The translations under genes were made by a program, and so were the position numbers. The notes below the pieces were generated by a model. It was not told the DNA's origin and did no database searches. It worked only from the letters and a program-made list of their open reading frames with translations. Of a stretch of DNA of 64,000 nt, positions 41,975 through 51,120 are shown in pieces (positions within the stretch are counted from its first letter, which is position 1; the number at the start of each line of letters is the position of its first letter). This DNA is from an uncultured Flavobacteriales bacterium. Its GTDB lineage: Bacteria > Bacteroidota > Bacteroidia > Flavobacteriales > Crocinitomicaceae. The DNA is taken from assembly GCA_946479985.1 (NCBI GenBank), contig CAMLIF010000002.1:1-64000 (forward strand), in the 5' to 3' direction.

Positions 41975-43045
41975 ATGAAATATCTGAAAATTGCCTTTCC
42001 CTTTGCCATCCTCTTTATTTCGTTCATTGCCTGCAAAGACAAAGACAACCAGCAAGATCAGGAAGCTTTCGACAGAGCCCCGATTATGACTAATCTTGCC
42101 GACAATTACATCATTCCGCATTTCACAGAACTAAAAACAAGATTCAGTACTTTATCTGCTGACTGGAACACTTTCCTGTCTGATCAAAGCCAAACAAATT
42201 TCAATTCTGTAAAAACCGCCTATTTACTTTGCAACGAGGAATACCAACGTGTGAAAATGTTCGACTTTGGTCCTGCAATGTCAAATGGTATGACTATGAG
42301 TTTTGGAATTTTTCCTACTGACACTTCACAGATTGCAGCGAGTATTTCTTCCGGAACATACGATCTGGCTAGCGCCGAAAGCGAATATGCTCAGGGATTA
42401 GATGCACTGGACTACTTGTTTTTCCGCGTAAACGCATATACAGAACTTCAATCGAACCCGAATGCCCGTGCGTACATTACAGACTTGATTAATCGTATGA
42501 GTTCCAAAGTCACTGCTATTTCTCAGGCATGGTCGGGAAATTACCGAAACGAATTTATCACGGGAACAGGAACTTCTTTAACAGCTCCGTTTTCACTTTT
42601 GGTAAATTCCTTTGTGAAAGATTTTGAGCTTACTAAGAATACTAAACTTGGCTATCCGATAGGAAAACAAACTTTAAACAATCCGAGGCCCTTGTATTTT
42701 GAGGCAAAATGGTCGAAACACAACAAAGTCTTGCTTCAGGTCTCAAACCTGGCCTTAAGTGATATTTTTCACGGAATAGGTTCTGCCGGTGACGGCCAGG
42801 GCTTTGATGATTACCTGATTACGGTTGGACAAACATCAGTAAAGACAAGCATTCACGACAAATTTCAATACTTAAATACTGAAATAACCAATTGGAACGA
42901 TAATCTTCAGGAACGTTTGGTATCAAATCCTGCTTCCTTAGATACTTACTACAACAATATGAGCAGTATGGTTGTAAACTTAAAAACAGACATGCCGTCG
43001 GCATTCGGAGTGGTAATTTCTTACCAGGATAATGACGGGGATTAG
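41975..43045 (+). CDS. Imelysin-family lipoprotein
   Basis: 356 residues from ATG 41975 (MKYLKIAFPFAILFISFIACKD). Lipobox FIAC. Four-helix imelysin/IrpA fold (NYIIPHFTELKTRFSTLSADW, SEYAQGLDALDYLFF near 150, and NEFITGTGTSLTAPFSLLVNSFVKDFELTKNTKLGYPIG). The GxHxxE motif of the peptidase-like members is not evident; GLDALDYLFF stands at the corresponding place. Members often sit with iron uptake and with HTTM proteins. It overlaps the next gene by 14 nt. Confidence 0.88.
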   Translation: MKYLKIAFPFAILFISFIACKDKDNQQDQEAFDRAPIMTNLADNYIIPHFTELKTRFSTLSADWNTFLSDQSQTNFNSVKTAYLLCNEEYQRVKMFDFGPAMSNGMTMSFGIFPTDTSQIAASISSGTYDLASAESEYAQGLDALDYLFFRVNAYTELQSNPNARAYITDLINRMSSKVTAISQAWSGNYRNEFITGTGTSLTAPFSLLVNSFVKDFELTKNTKLGYPIGKQTLNNPRPLYFEAKWSKHNKVLLQVSNLALSDIFHGIGSAGDGQGFDDYLITVGQTSVKTSIHDKFQYLNTEITNWNDNLQERLVSNPASLDTYYNNMSSMVVNLKTDMPSAFGVVISYQDNDGD

Positions 43046-44402
43046 AAAAACACTCAGACCCGATTGGTCGAGAGGAGTAGATATTGCTCCCCTGGTTGTA
43101 TTCAGAATTATTTTCGGATTGCTGGGAGCGTTTTCAGCAGTTCGGTTTATGTTCTACGGCTGGGTTGAAAGTTTATACATTACTCCTTCTTTCCATTTTC
43201 ATTATCAGGGCTTCCATTGGATCAACACACTTCCCGGCAAATGGATGTACCTGCCTTTCATTTTAATGGCAGCTGCCGGAATAGCTATTGCACTTGGTTA
43301 TTTTTACCGTGTTGCAGCTGTGCTTTTCTTTCTGACTTTTTCTTACGTTGAACTCCTTGATAAAGCGAATTATCTGAACCATTACTACTTCGTTTCAATT
43401 GTTTCCTTTCTGCTTATTTGGATCCCGGCGCACCGGGCAAGGAGTATTGACTCAAAACGAAACCCTAACCTGAAATCAGCTACGGTACCTTACTGGTGCT
43501 TATGGATTTTGCGCTTTCAGTTAGCTCTGGTTTATTGCTTCGCAGGATTAGCAAAGATCAATTCCGATTGGCTTCTGGAAGCTCAACCGTTGCGAATCTG
43601 GCTTCAGACATACAGAGACCTTCCTGTTGTTGGAAATTACCTGGCAGAAAAATGGGTAGCTTATTTGTTTTCCTGGTTTGGCTGTATTTACGACCTGTTC
43701 ATCCCCTTCTTTCTAATGAGTTCTAAAACGCGTAAACCGGCGTATCTCATTGTGATAGTTTTTCATGTTTTGACCTGGGCGCTCTTCCCTATCGGTGTGT
43801 TTCCATGGGTAATGATCGGAAGTACGTTGATATTCTTTCCGGCTTCGTTTCACAAGAAAATTCTTTCTGTTATTCCGGGAAACACTCCATCGCTCCACGT
43901 AGCACGAAAGAAGTTTTTTCTTTCACCTTTAAAGAAAGCTCTGCTCGTTTTATTCATTGTAGTTCAAGTGGTTGTTCCAATGCGGTATTTGCTTTATCGC
44001 GGAAATCTTTTCTGGTACGAAGAAGGGTTCCGATTTTCCTGGCGAGTAATGCTTATGGAGAAAAAAGGAATTACAACCTTTTACGTAGTAAACCCTAAAG
44101 ACAGTTCTTCTATTGAAATAAAAAATTCTGATTATCTAACCGACGGACAGATTGACCAGATGTCGAGGCAGCCAGACATGATCCTGGAATTTGCACATTT
44201 TTTAGGAGAGAAGTTTCAGGACACTATTTTTCATTTTGATCAGAAGACAATTCATCTCCGAAATCCGCGTATTGAGGCAGAGGGGTTTGTTACGCTGAAC
44301 GGACGCACGAATTCTATGTATGTGAGCCGAAAGCATGATTTAATGAAAATAGATCCATATACCAGTTACAAATCCTGGATTGAACCTCCAAAAAGCAGAT
44401 AA
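43032..44402 (+). CDS. HTTM-domain membrane protein
   Basis: 456 residues. Horizontally transferred transmembrane domain protein with about eight helices (IAPLVVFRIIFGLLGAFSAVRFMFYG, ILMAAAGIAIALGYFYRVAAVLFFLTFSYVELLDKANYLNHYY), related to vitamin K-dependent gamma-carboxylase; WLLEAQPLRIW and LAKINSDW fit the family. The last 110 residues are soluble. It is translationally coupled to imelysin by a 14-nt overlap, a known neighbouring pair in Bacteroidota. The chemistry is unproven. Confidence 0.88.
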   Translation: MTGIRKTLRPDWSRGVDIAPLVVFRIIFGLLGAFSAVRFMFYGWVESLYITPSFHFHYQGFHWINTLPGKWMYLPFILMAAAGIAIALGYFYRVAAVLFFLTFSYVELLDKANYLNHYYFVSIVSFLLIWIPAHRARSIDSKRNPNLKSATVPYWCLWILRFQLALVYCFAGLAKINSDWLLEAQPLRIWLQTYRDLPVVGNYLAEKWVAYLFSWFGCIYDLFIPFFLMSSKTRKPAYLIVIVFHVLTWALFPIGVFPWVMIGSTLIFFPASFHKKILSVIPGNTPSLHVARKKFFLSPLKKALLVLFIVVQVVVPMRYLLYRGNLFWYEEGFRFSWRVMLMEKKGITTFYVVNPKDSSSIEIKNSDYLTDGQIDQMSRQPDMILEFAHFLGEKFQDTIFHFDQKTIHLRNPRIEAEGFVTLNGRTNSMYVSRKHDLMKIDPYTSYKSWIEPPKSR

Positions 44403-44416
44403 CGAATCGAATTCCG

Positions 44417-44424
44417 TATTTTCG
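44417..44424 (+). promoter_or_regulatory. TATTTTCG, possible -7 element of the kinase gene
   Basis: Matches TAnnTTTG at 7 of 8 positions, 5 nt before the ATG at 44430. Confidence 0.25.
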
Positions 44425-44429
44425 GGGAA

Positions 44430-45308
44430 ATGACTTCTGAAACCAACATAAGTAGTACGTATCGCATTATCCGGAAATTGGGCTCGGCCGCGAAACGAAA
44501 ATTCTCTACCGTTTTTTTGATCGAAGATCGTGTTTCACAAACTTCATTTATTCTGAAAACAGCAGATTCGGAATTAGGTATCAGCCGCCTGAGACAGGAA
44601 GCACATTACACATTCGATTTCATTGGACTGCCACGGGTAATTACCTTTTCAGAAGAACAGGAACAGGCCTTGCTGATATTGGAATACAGGTCCGGGCATA
44701 CATGGAATGATTATTTGAAAACTGTTCCGAAAAAACATCAATTCGAAACACTTCTAAATCTTTTAAGGCTGTTGGAGCCAATTCTTGCGGAATTAAAAAG
44801 GAAAAACATTGCGCATTTAGACATCAAACCAACAAATCTGCTTTATTGCAAAGATTCCAATCAGGTTTCGCTTATTGATTTCGGATTATCACGTTCTTTC
44901 AACGATGATTCAAAAAGAAAAACGCTATTTCCGCTTGGATATGCCGCGCCAGAGCTTTTATTAAACCGGCTGCATCTTGTGGATCAGCGAACTGATTATT
45001 TCGCACTGGCAATCAGCATTTATCATTTAATTGAAGGGAAAATTCCTCTACTGAACCCAAATCCGGGTATTACAACGAATCTCCAATTGACACATCCGTT
45101 AACTGATACTGCTCGTTTAGATAAGAACGCAAATAGTGCTTTGAAAAAATTAGCTTCGAAATATACGTTTAAAACAGCGCCAAACCGTATGCAGGCAAGC
45201 GACGTTGACCAAGCATTACTGGAAGCAATGAATAAGCGTTACGAAAACCTTTCAATGTTTATTGAAGATTTCTCAAAAGGAAGGCTGAAACGATTATGGT
45301 TTCTTTAG
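44430..45308 (+). CDS. Soluble eukaryotic-type Ser/Thr protein kinase
   Basis: 292 residues, a kinase domain with no transmembrane or extra sensor domain. The glycine loop is degenerate (LGSAAKRKFSTVF instead of GxGxxG). Lys43 (FILKTAD) and Glu57 are in place. The catalytic loop is HLDIKPTNLL with Asp131 and Asn136 (HLD in place of HRD), then DFG with Asp150, and AAPELLL. Catalysis is plausible. It is far shorter than the usual PASTA kinases. Targets are unknown. It converges on the barrel gene with a 4-nt overlap. Confidence 0.9.
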   Translation: MTSETNISSTYRIIRKLGSAAKRKFSTVFLIEDRVSQTSFILKTADSELGISRLRQEAHYTFDFIGLPRVITFSEEQEQALLILEYRSGHTWNDYLKTVPKKHQFETLLNLLRLLEPILAELKRKNIAHLDIKPTNLLYCKDSNQVSLIDFGLSRSFNDDSKRKTLFPLGYAAPELLLNRLHLVDQRTDYFALAISIYHLIEGKIPLLNPNPGITTNLQLTHPLTDTARLDKNANSALKKLASKYTFKTAPNRMQASDVDQALLEAMNKRYENLSMFIEDFSKGRLKRLWFL

Positions 45309-45973
45309 AAAATGTCTTTTCTATAACCAAGGTTGAATCCGAAATTCACGTATGCAAATCGACCGTAAGCAGACGAAAGCGCATTCGATGATATTGGAAA
45401 TAACGAATATGAACCGGAAACATCAAAGAATAAAACTCCGAACATAAAGTTGTATTTCACCCCTGCATTCAATCCTAAATTGAAAGAAATGATTCTTCCG
45501 CGATTTGCATACTCCTGATTTTCAGAATTCACAAGTGCGTATTTCTCTTCGTCATAAGCATCTTTGTCCACTTTTCTTGAAACACCAACGGTTCCAACCT
45601 CAAAGATACTTCCGCCATAAGCTGAAAGGCCGTAATCATAACCGTTCCCAACATAGTAACGTGTACCAAACTGAAGATTAAAAACACTATTTCTAAATTC
45701 ACACGGAACATCTTTTATAGAAGGAAAAGTTGTTGCAGGATCAATTGCAGTTGCCTGGATAGTTCCTTCCTCCTTGTAAGGCAAAGTCATAACAACTCTA
45801 CCGAAAAAGCTCGTCATATCATCTCTTGGAACTTCTACTCCGAAGTTAATGCCCTGATAAATACCCGGCTGGCCAAATCCTTTAACAATTGAGGCACCGC
45901 CAAAAACTCCAACCTGACCAAAGCTCATGAAAGCCGGTACAGAAAACAATAATGCTAATAATCTACTTTTCAT
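45305..45973 (-). CDS. Outer-membrane beta-barrel protein
   Basis: 222 residues from ATG 45973 (MKSRLLALLFSVPAFMSFGQ). Mature part rich in alternating hydrophobic/polar strands ending in aromatic residues (FFGRVVMTLPY, LQFGTRYYVGNGYDYGLSAYGG, NLGLNAGVKYNFMFGVLFFDVSGSY, YVNFGFNLGYRKDIF), a small 8-stranded barrel. Function unknown. It overlaps the end of tag by 11 nt, so the two are co-translated. Confidence 0.8.
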   Translation of the reverse strand: MKSRLLALLFSVPAFMSFGQVGVFGGASIVKGFGQPGIYQGINFGVEVPRDDMTSFFGRVVMTLPYKEEGTIQATAIDPATTFPSIKDVPCEFRNSVFNLQFGTRYYVGNGYDYGLSAYGGSIFEVGTVGVSRKVDKDAYDEEKYALVNSENQEYANRGRIISFNLGLNAGVKYNFMFGVLFFDVSGSYSLFPISSNALSSAYGRFAYVNFGFNLGYRKDIF

Positions 45974-46481
45974 TCTCATTGTATTTAGGACAGCCGAACT
46001 GATGTGCGCCGGGCAAATAATTCGTACTCATTAAAAACTCATTAACGATCTCACCACCAACAAATTTAAACTGTTTTTTAAACAATTTAACCCACTCCAC
46101 TAAAGTTAATCCTTTTTGCTGGTCTAACCAACACTTAAAGCTACCGAATTCCTTTTGAATTTCAACAACTTTATTTGCATTAATTATAACGGCTGCTACC
46201 TTTAATCGGTTGCGTATAATTCCGGCATTCTGTAATAATTCTGCTACTTTGTCATCATCGTATGCCGCTATAGCAGCAATATCAAATTGATCAAAAGCTA
46301 CACGAAAGTTTTCCTGTTTCTTCAAAATTGTGTCCCACGACAAGCCGGCCTGGTTAATTTCAAGAATTAAACGTCCGAAAAGCTCATTGTCATCTTCAAT
46401 CGGAACTCCGTAGTGCTGATCATGATAAATCTTGTGCAGATTATCTTCATTCAGACTTTTGACATAATTGCAATAACTCAT
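45963..46481 (-). CDS. tag: DNA-3-methyladenine glycosylase I
   Basis: 172 residues. Removes 3-methyladenine from alkylated DNA. The zinc ligands are intact: Cys4, His20 (IYHDQHYG), His160 and Cys164 (GAHQFGC). The catalytic Glu41 and the QAGLSW motif (Trp49) are present, followed by TILKKQENFRVAF and GIIRNRLKV. Trp6 of the E. coli enzyme is Tyr here and EWG is HYG, as in many Bacteroidota members. A -7-like TATCTTCG lies upstream. It overlaps the barrel gene start, an unusual partnership. Confidence 0.9.
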   Translation of the reverse strand: MSYCNYVKSLNEDNLHKIYHDQHYGVPIEDDNELFGRLILEINQAGLSWDTILKKQENFRVAFDQFDIAAIAAYDDDKVAELLQNAGIIRNRLKVAAVIINANKVVEIQKEFGSFKCWLDQQKGLTLVEWVKLFKKQFKFVGGEIVNEFLMSTNYLPGAHQFGCPKYNENEK

Positions 46482-46677
46482 TTCGAGATTTTAGAACACG
46501 AAGATAAGAGTAAAAGAGAAAGAGGAAACGAGGAAATACAGAAAGATGCCTGGTTGCAAGGTTGAAAAGAATAATCAATTAATACATCCCTAAGTTTCTC
46601 TTTTCCTCTTAACATCTTTAGATTCTACTTTCCTTGCAATTGTTTAACTTCGCTACTGGTTCCAAAAGCAAAAAATC

Positions 46678-47277
46678 ATGGCGGTATACGAGTTTAACGG
46701 ATTTATTCCGGTAATTAAAAAAAGCAGTTTTGTTCATCCGCAGGCTGCGGTAACAGGAAACGTACATATCGGCGAAAACGTATATATCGGTCCGGGAGCT
46801 GCTATTCGCGGAGATTGGGGTGAAATAATTATTGAAGACGGATGCAATGTTCAGGAAAATTGTACAATCCACATGTTTCCGGGAACTTCACTGCGATTAA
46901 AAAAAGGAGCACATGTGGGACACGGAGCTATTATTCATGGAGCTAACCTCGGGGAAAACTGTTTAATCGGAATGAACTCAGTAATTATGGACGAAGCAGA
47001 AATCGGTGACGAATGTATTGTTGGAGCATTGAGTTTTGTTCCTGCAAAAACCATTATTCCAAAACGAAGTGTTGTTGTTGGAAATCCTGCCAGAGTTGTG
47101 AAAGAAGTGAGTAATGAAATGATAAACTGGAAAACACAGGGAACCGCTCTTTACCAGGCATTACCAAAGGAATGTTATGAAACCTTACGAGAAGTAGAGC
47201 CACTTACAGTAGCAGAAAAAAACAGACCGTCGCAGGAAAAGATGTACGAAACCTGGAATTCCATCAAAGAAAAATAA
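46678..47277 (+). CDS. Hexapeptide-repeat protein, PaaY/gamma-carbonic-anhydrase type
   Basis: 199 residues. A left-handed beta-helix with repeats such as GNVHIGENVYIGPGAAIRGD, IIIEDGCNVQENCTIHMFPG and HVGHGAIIHGANLGENCLIGMNSVIMDEAEIG. The metal-ligand His residues (IHMF, HVGHGAIIHG) are present. The C-terminal helix (MINWKTQGTALYQALPKECYETLREVEPL) is typical of PaaY, a thioesterase linked to phenylacetate degradation. Alternatively it is a gamma-carbonic anhydrase. No paa cluster is present. Confidence 0.87.
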   Translation: MAVYEFNGFIPVIKKSSFVHPQAAVTGNVHIGENVYIGPGAAIRGDWGEIIIEDGCNVQENCTIHMFPGTSLRLKKGAHVGHGAIIHGANLGENCLIGMNSVIMDEAEIGDECIVGALSFVPAKTIIPKRSVVVGNPARVVKEVSNEMINWKTQGTALYQALPKECYETLREVEPLTVAEKNRPSQEKMYETWNSIKEK

Positions 47278-47333
47278 ATGCTTCTGTTTACCGTTTCCTT
47301 ATTCTGACATTCACCTGTAGAAATCAATTCGAT

Positions 47334-49859
47334 ATGACCAAACTACACCTTCCCCTGTTTTTGTTACTGTTTGTCTCCACTAGCTGGGCGCAAAGCGCAA
47401 CAACCATTGAAGAAGCACTCAGGCTGCAATCTGATTGCGCTGCTTTAACAATTAATGGCACCAATAAGAGCCTGCCTAAAACATTGAACTCGTGCACACA
47501 TCTTCAAACGCTGAATTACACAAATAATGGTTTCCTGGTTATTGAAGACGGATTGGTTATGCCGAGTGTAAAAGAACTGAATTTGTCGGGAACATACATT
47601 AACACCTGGGAATTAGCTCAAATTTCCACAGCCTTTCCTGATCTTGAAAAACTCTCACTCTCCAATTCGGGATTGTATTTTGTAGGAAGCAGCTTAGTCG
47701 GATTCTCGAAACTGGAATCATTGGATTTATCGAACAACCAACTCGAAGTATTGCCGGAAGACTTGCAGTTTCTCCAAAAGCTAAAATCACTGAATCTTTC
47801 TAATAATATCCTTAAATCAAATGTTGGTCCGCTCGGTTATTTGTGGACTCTGGAAAGCCTTGACGTTTCCGGAAATGAGAAATTACCTTCTGCAGCCGTT
47901 GCGCGAGCCATTTCCTTAAACAAAAATCTGACTCACTTAACGTTAGATTTTCAGGAAAACACTGGCGAAGCACTCGGTTTCTTAAAGGAAAGTTCCATTT
48001 CTAATCTAACCTTGAACGGAGCAATAATAAATCTCCCAAAAAGCCTGTCTGAACTTTCTAAACTGAACAAACTGGGCTTTACAGGAAGTATGCTGATAAC
48101 AGATTCGGATAAAATTCTCTTGAAAATGAAACACCTGAAACAACTTAATTTCAAGAATTCTGAAATTCCGGGTACACTTGTTAGTCAATCGAAAATAACG
48201 ACTGTAGATGTTACCGCTGCAGATCAACAGCTTGCGAACAATCTGAAAGTACTTGCTGTGATCCAGAAACTCGACACTTTAAACTTGGAAAGTTCTTCTG
48301 TATCAAACGATCAGATAATCAATCTTCAAAAAGCCATTCCGGGAACAACTATTTTGTCGAATAACGTTATTGAAACTTTAAAGCCCGTTAATTCGAATCC
48401 GGTTCCTATTGTAAAAGCTGCAATCACTGAATTAACTATTGAACCTGGTAAACCAAACCAAATTGAAGTAGAGAATGTGGTGTTCAATATTCCTGAAAAC
48501 GCTTTCCTTGCTGGAAATGGGAAACAGATTACCGGCCCAATAAAACTTGAAATCACGGTTTACAATGATCCTGTTCAAATTGCCCTGGCCGCTGCTCCAA
48601 TGACTTTCGACAATAATGGAACGCAGGAAATCTTTTCATCCCAGGGCATGCTGCGCTTTGATGCTTTTGATCAGAACGGGAATGTTTTACAGCCAAATCC
48701 CGACAATTTGATAGATGTCAGCTTGCCTAACTTACAACCCGGAACTGACGGAAACCTGTACTTTTATAACGACAATTCTCAAAAATGGGAAGATGCCGAC
48801 ACTGTGAAATGGGGCGGTATTAATCAACAAAATGCAAATGAGCAAAAATTAGATTCTATTAACCGAATTGATTACAAATCATTAGTCAGAATTGAAGCCG
48901 ACGAACCTCTTTTTAAATTAAAAGCCCGCTATAGAGTTCAGCAATCTTATTTGCAGATTACAAAAACTACAAATTTCCCGGGAGTTTTACCAAAAAGCAC
49001 TGCTGATGTTTACAGGTACTACCAGAAAAAGAATGATCTTTTTAGAGGACAGCGCTTTTATATTGACACCGTTGTTTCTATGAAGGCAATTGAGGAGCTG
49101 ATTCTGCGTAACCGGGACTACAACCCTAAAAACCGGAGAATAAAAGAAAAAGAAGCGTATTTAAATGAACCACGGCCAGTATGGAATGTTCAAATAACAA
49201 AAGACGGAGATAATGATCGTTTACGCATGACATTTAATTTGAAGGACACAACTTACAGCTATCCGGTAACGCTTTATCCACCTTACACGAAGGCGAATCC
49301 AACTCTTCGATCCAGCATTAAGTCAAACACCAACTTTGAATTTGAGCGCAGAATGGCATTTGTACGCGATAGCATGGTAGCAGGTGAGATCAATAGTAAA
49401 ATAGCTCATATCCGTGACTCCCTGGCAACTAAATTAAAAGCAGAAGCCATCATATCTCTCATGTCCGGCGAATCGGAGATAATGAAAAACCAGATGAACA
49501 GACTTGGTTTTCCTCTTTCCGGTTTTGGTTTGACAAATTGTGATTTTTTCAATCGTGCACCGGTAGTTGCTTATGCAGCAATGGACTCAATGGTTGTTGA
49601 CCAGGATAACGTAGCTTATGCAGCAAGTCCGACAGTGCGAATAGTTTACACAGATCAAATGACATACATTGAACAACCCAGCACAGAACTTCGGCTGGTT
49701 AGTGGTTCTAAGGAAATAGGTATCATGATCATTTCCTCCACTGTTTTGGGAATCATTGACTTCATAAGTGATAAAAAACAACAAATAAAGAACATTCGAA
49801 CAATCAATATAGAAGGGAAATCTCCGGAAGAAGTAAACAGGCTTATCTATGATAAATAA
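47334..49859 (+). CDS. Secreted LRR protein with a ZU5-like domain
   Basis: 841 residues. Signal peptide MTKLHLPLFLLLFVSTSWAQ. Residues about 40-345 are leucine-rich repeats (SVKELNLSGTYI, KLESLDLSNNQLEVLPEDLQFLQKLKSLNLSNN). A 40-residue linker precedes a domain at about 365-500 resembling ZU5-like modules of Bacteroidota: FNIPENAFLAGNGKQITGPIKLEITVYNDPVQIALAAAPMTFD, with GMLRFDAFDQNG (shown in parts). The C-terminal third has no recognised domain. No sorting domain is evident, so its surface location is not proved. It overlaps the next gene by 11 nt. Confidence 0.75.
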   Translation: MTKLHLPLFLLLFVSTSWAQSATTIEEALRLQSDCAALTINGTNKSLPKTLNSCTHLQTLNYTNNGFLVIEDGLVMPSVKELNLSGTYINTWELAQISTAFPDLEKLSLSNSGLYFVGSSLVGFSKLESLDLSNNQLEVLPEDLQFLQKLKSLNLSNNILKSNVGPLGYLWTLESLDVSGNEKLPSAAVARAISLNKNLTHLTLDFQENTGEALGFLKESSISNLTLNGAIINLPKSLSELSKLNKLGFTGSMLITDSDKILLKMKHLKQLNFKNSEIPGTLVSQSKITTVDVTAADQQLANNLKVLAVIQKLDTLNLESSSVSNDQIINLQKAIPGTTILSNNVIETLKPVNSNPVPIVKAAITELTIEPGKPNQIEVENVVFNIPENAFLAGNGKQITGPIKLEITVYNDPVQIALAAAPMTFDNNGTQEIFSSQGMLRFDAFDQNGNVLQPNPDNLIDVSLPNLQPGTDGNLYFYNDNSQKWEDADTVKWGGINQQNANEQKLDSINRIDYKSLVRIEADEPLFKLKARYRVQQSYLQITKTTNFPGVLPKSTADVYRYYQKKNDLFRGQRFYIDTVVSMKAIEELILRNRDYNPKNRRIKEKEAYLNEPRPVWNVQITKDGDNDRLRMTFNLKDTTYSYPVTLYPPYTKANPTLRSSIKSNTNFEFERRMAFVRDSMVAGEINSKIAHIRDSLATKLKAEAIISLMSGESEIMKNQMNRLGFPLSGFGLTNCDFFNRAPVVAYAAMDSMVVDQDNVAYAASPTVRIVYTDQMTYIEQPSTELRLVSGSKEIGIMIISSTVLGIIDFISDKKQQIKNIRTINIEGKSPEEVNRLIYDK

Positions 49860-50700
49860 ATGGATTGCTACAACGTTTTTGATTGCTTTTACTCAATATG
49901 GACATTGTCAGACCTGGGTAGAAAAAACGCGTGTTGCACTTCCGAAAATGGATGAATTGACCGAAGCAATAACGTATAAACCTACCGATGCCAATTTTCT
50001 GTTCTATTCAGATTCATGCAGCCTGTTCGAGCATGTAGTACAATCCTTTTTTGCAAAATCGAAAACCAAGAAGCAATACAAGATCAAAAACAGTTCACTA
50101 CTCAACGAATTAACAAAACACGCAGTTCTTGAATTAAGTATCAACAGAGCTCGAAAAAGCTCACGACACCATGCTTATCTGCGAAAACTGGGCAGAGCGC
50201 TGATTGGTACAAATAAAACCTATAGTTTAATTGAGTTTATTGTTTTTGACATTCCGGTAGTAAAAGTTCCTTCAAGTTATTTCTATACGGTGGAAAATGG
50301 TGAATCGCCCTACCATTTGTACAAAGGAAAGGCACCTTCGAAAAAAGAAATAGAAGAAGGTGATGCCAAATTCATTCCCTGCGATCTGTATACGGAAAAG
50401 CAGCTTGCCAAAAAAATTGAATCAAAGATCCGGTCTTCCAGAATATATACTCATTTGCTGAATCAGGAGGTTTCCACGTTTGGAGTCAGCGCCGTTCCAA
50501 ACAGAAAAACCGTTTACAGAAAAGGAATTCCTACCATTCGCGTTTTCGTGATTGTTGGAATTAAGCGGGTAAATGAAAAGAAGCTAAACTCTGGTCATTA
50601 CAGAACACAGCTAAAGCGGGAAAAACGGAAAACGGAAAAAGAGATCAAAAAAATATCCCGGATATTGAAACGATCAATTGGCATTTTTTTTAATCAGTAG
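49849..50700 (+). CDS. Secreted basic protein, unknown
   Basis: 283 residues. Signal peptide MINKWIATTFLIAFTQYGHCQ. Rich in Lys/Arg, with a strongly basic C-terminal tail (QLKREKRKTEKEIKKISRIL). I considered a CAP-like fold because of SLLNELTKHAVLELSINRARK, but the conserved His/Glu motifs are missing. It starts inside the end of the LRR gene, and the two are likely partners. Confidence 0.65.
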   Translation: MINKWIATTFLIAFTQYGHCQTWVEKTRVALPKMDELTEAITYKPTDANFLFYSDSCSLFEHVVQSFFAKSKTKKQYKIKNSSLLNELTKHAVLELSINRARKSSRHHAYLRKLGRALIGTNKTYSLIEFIVFDIPVVKVPSSYFYTVENGESPYHLYKGKAPSKKEIEEGDAKFIPCDLYTEKQLAKKIESKIRSSRIYTHLLNQEVSTFGVSAVPNRKTVYRKGIPTIRVFVIVGIKRVNEKKLNSGHYRTQLKREKRKTEKEIKKISRILKRSIGIFFNQ

Positions 50701-50736
50701 TTCAGTGACTGTTAACACAACAAAAATAATAAGGAC

Positions 50737-50773
50737 AAAAAAAATCCCGTCTCGGCTGAGCGAAACGGGATTT
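50737..50773 (-). terminator. Terminator after the cold-shock gene
   Basis: AAATCCCGT (50742-50750) pairs with ACGGGATTT (50765-50773) and a small CTC/GAG pair inside. The A-run on the plus strand gives a T-run on the minus strand. Confidence 0.85.
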
Positions 50774-50791
50774 GATAATTTGTGAAATAAT

Positions 50792-50983
50792 TTATGCTTT
50801 CTTTACGTTGACAGCCATTAAACCTTTCTTACCTTCTTCAACGTCAAATGTTACTTGATCATTTTCTGTTACTTTTTCAGCCAAACCTGTTACGTGAACG
50901 AAAAATTCCTGGTTTGTCTCTTCGTCTTTAATAAAACCAAATCCTTTTGTTTCATTGAAAAACTTTACTGTTCCTGTACTCAT
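50792..50983 (-). CDS. Cold-shock domain protein
   Basis: 63 residues, the CspA-type single-stranded nucleic-acid-binding beta-barrel. RNP1-like KGFGFI and RNP2-like FFVHVT are intact, with MSTGTVKFFNETKG at the start. RNA chaperone in the cytoplasm. The 5' region is A/T-rich with no exact promoter consensus; a leader of several tens of nt is likely. Symbol left blank because paralogues are usually several. Confidence 0.95.
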   Translation of the reverse strand: MSTGTVKFFNETKGFGFIKDEETNQEFFVHVTGLAEKVTENDQVTFDVEEGKKGLMAVNVKKA

Positions 50984-51070
50984 AATATGTATTTAAGGTG
51001 GAAAAATCGGAATAATATTCGGATTAACATTAAAAAAAGTAAAGTTTATTAGTTTCCACGGTATATAAAA

Positions 51071-51100
51071 CAAAAAAAGGAGCTCGAATCCGAACTCCTT
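51071..51100 (-). terminator. Terminator after the pyruvate dehydrogenase genes
   Basis: AAGGAG (51077-51082) and CTCCTT (51095-51100) pair, with an inner TCG/CGA pair and one mismatch. On the minus strand seven T follow. Confidence 0.75.
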
Positions 51101-51120
51101 CTCCTATTATTTTGATTGAA

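Noticed and set aside
46678..47277. Phenylacetate-degradation cluster (PaaY-like protein, PcaF-type thiolase at 22 kb, thioesterase at 28.6 kb)
   Set aside because: The genes are tens of kilobases apart, and no paaABCDE, paaK, paaG or paaZ is present.
49849..50700. CAP/SCP-domain protein
   Set aside because: The segment SLLNELTKHAVLELSINRARK is suggestive, but the His and Glu residues of the CAP site are absent.
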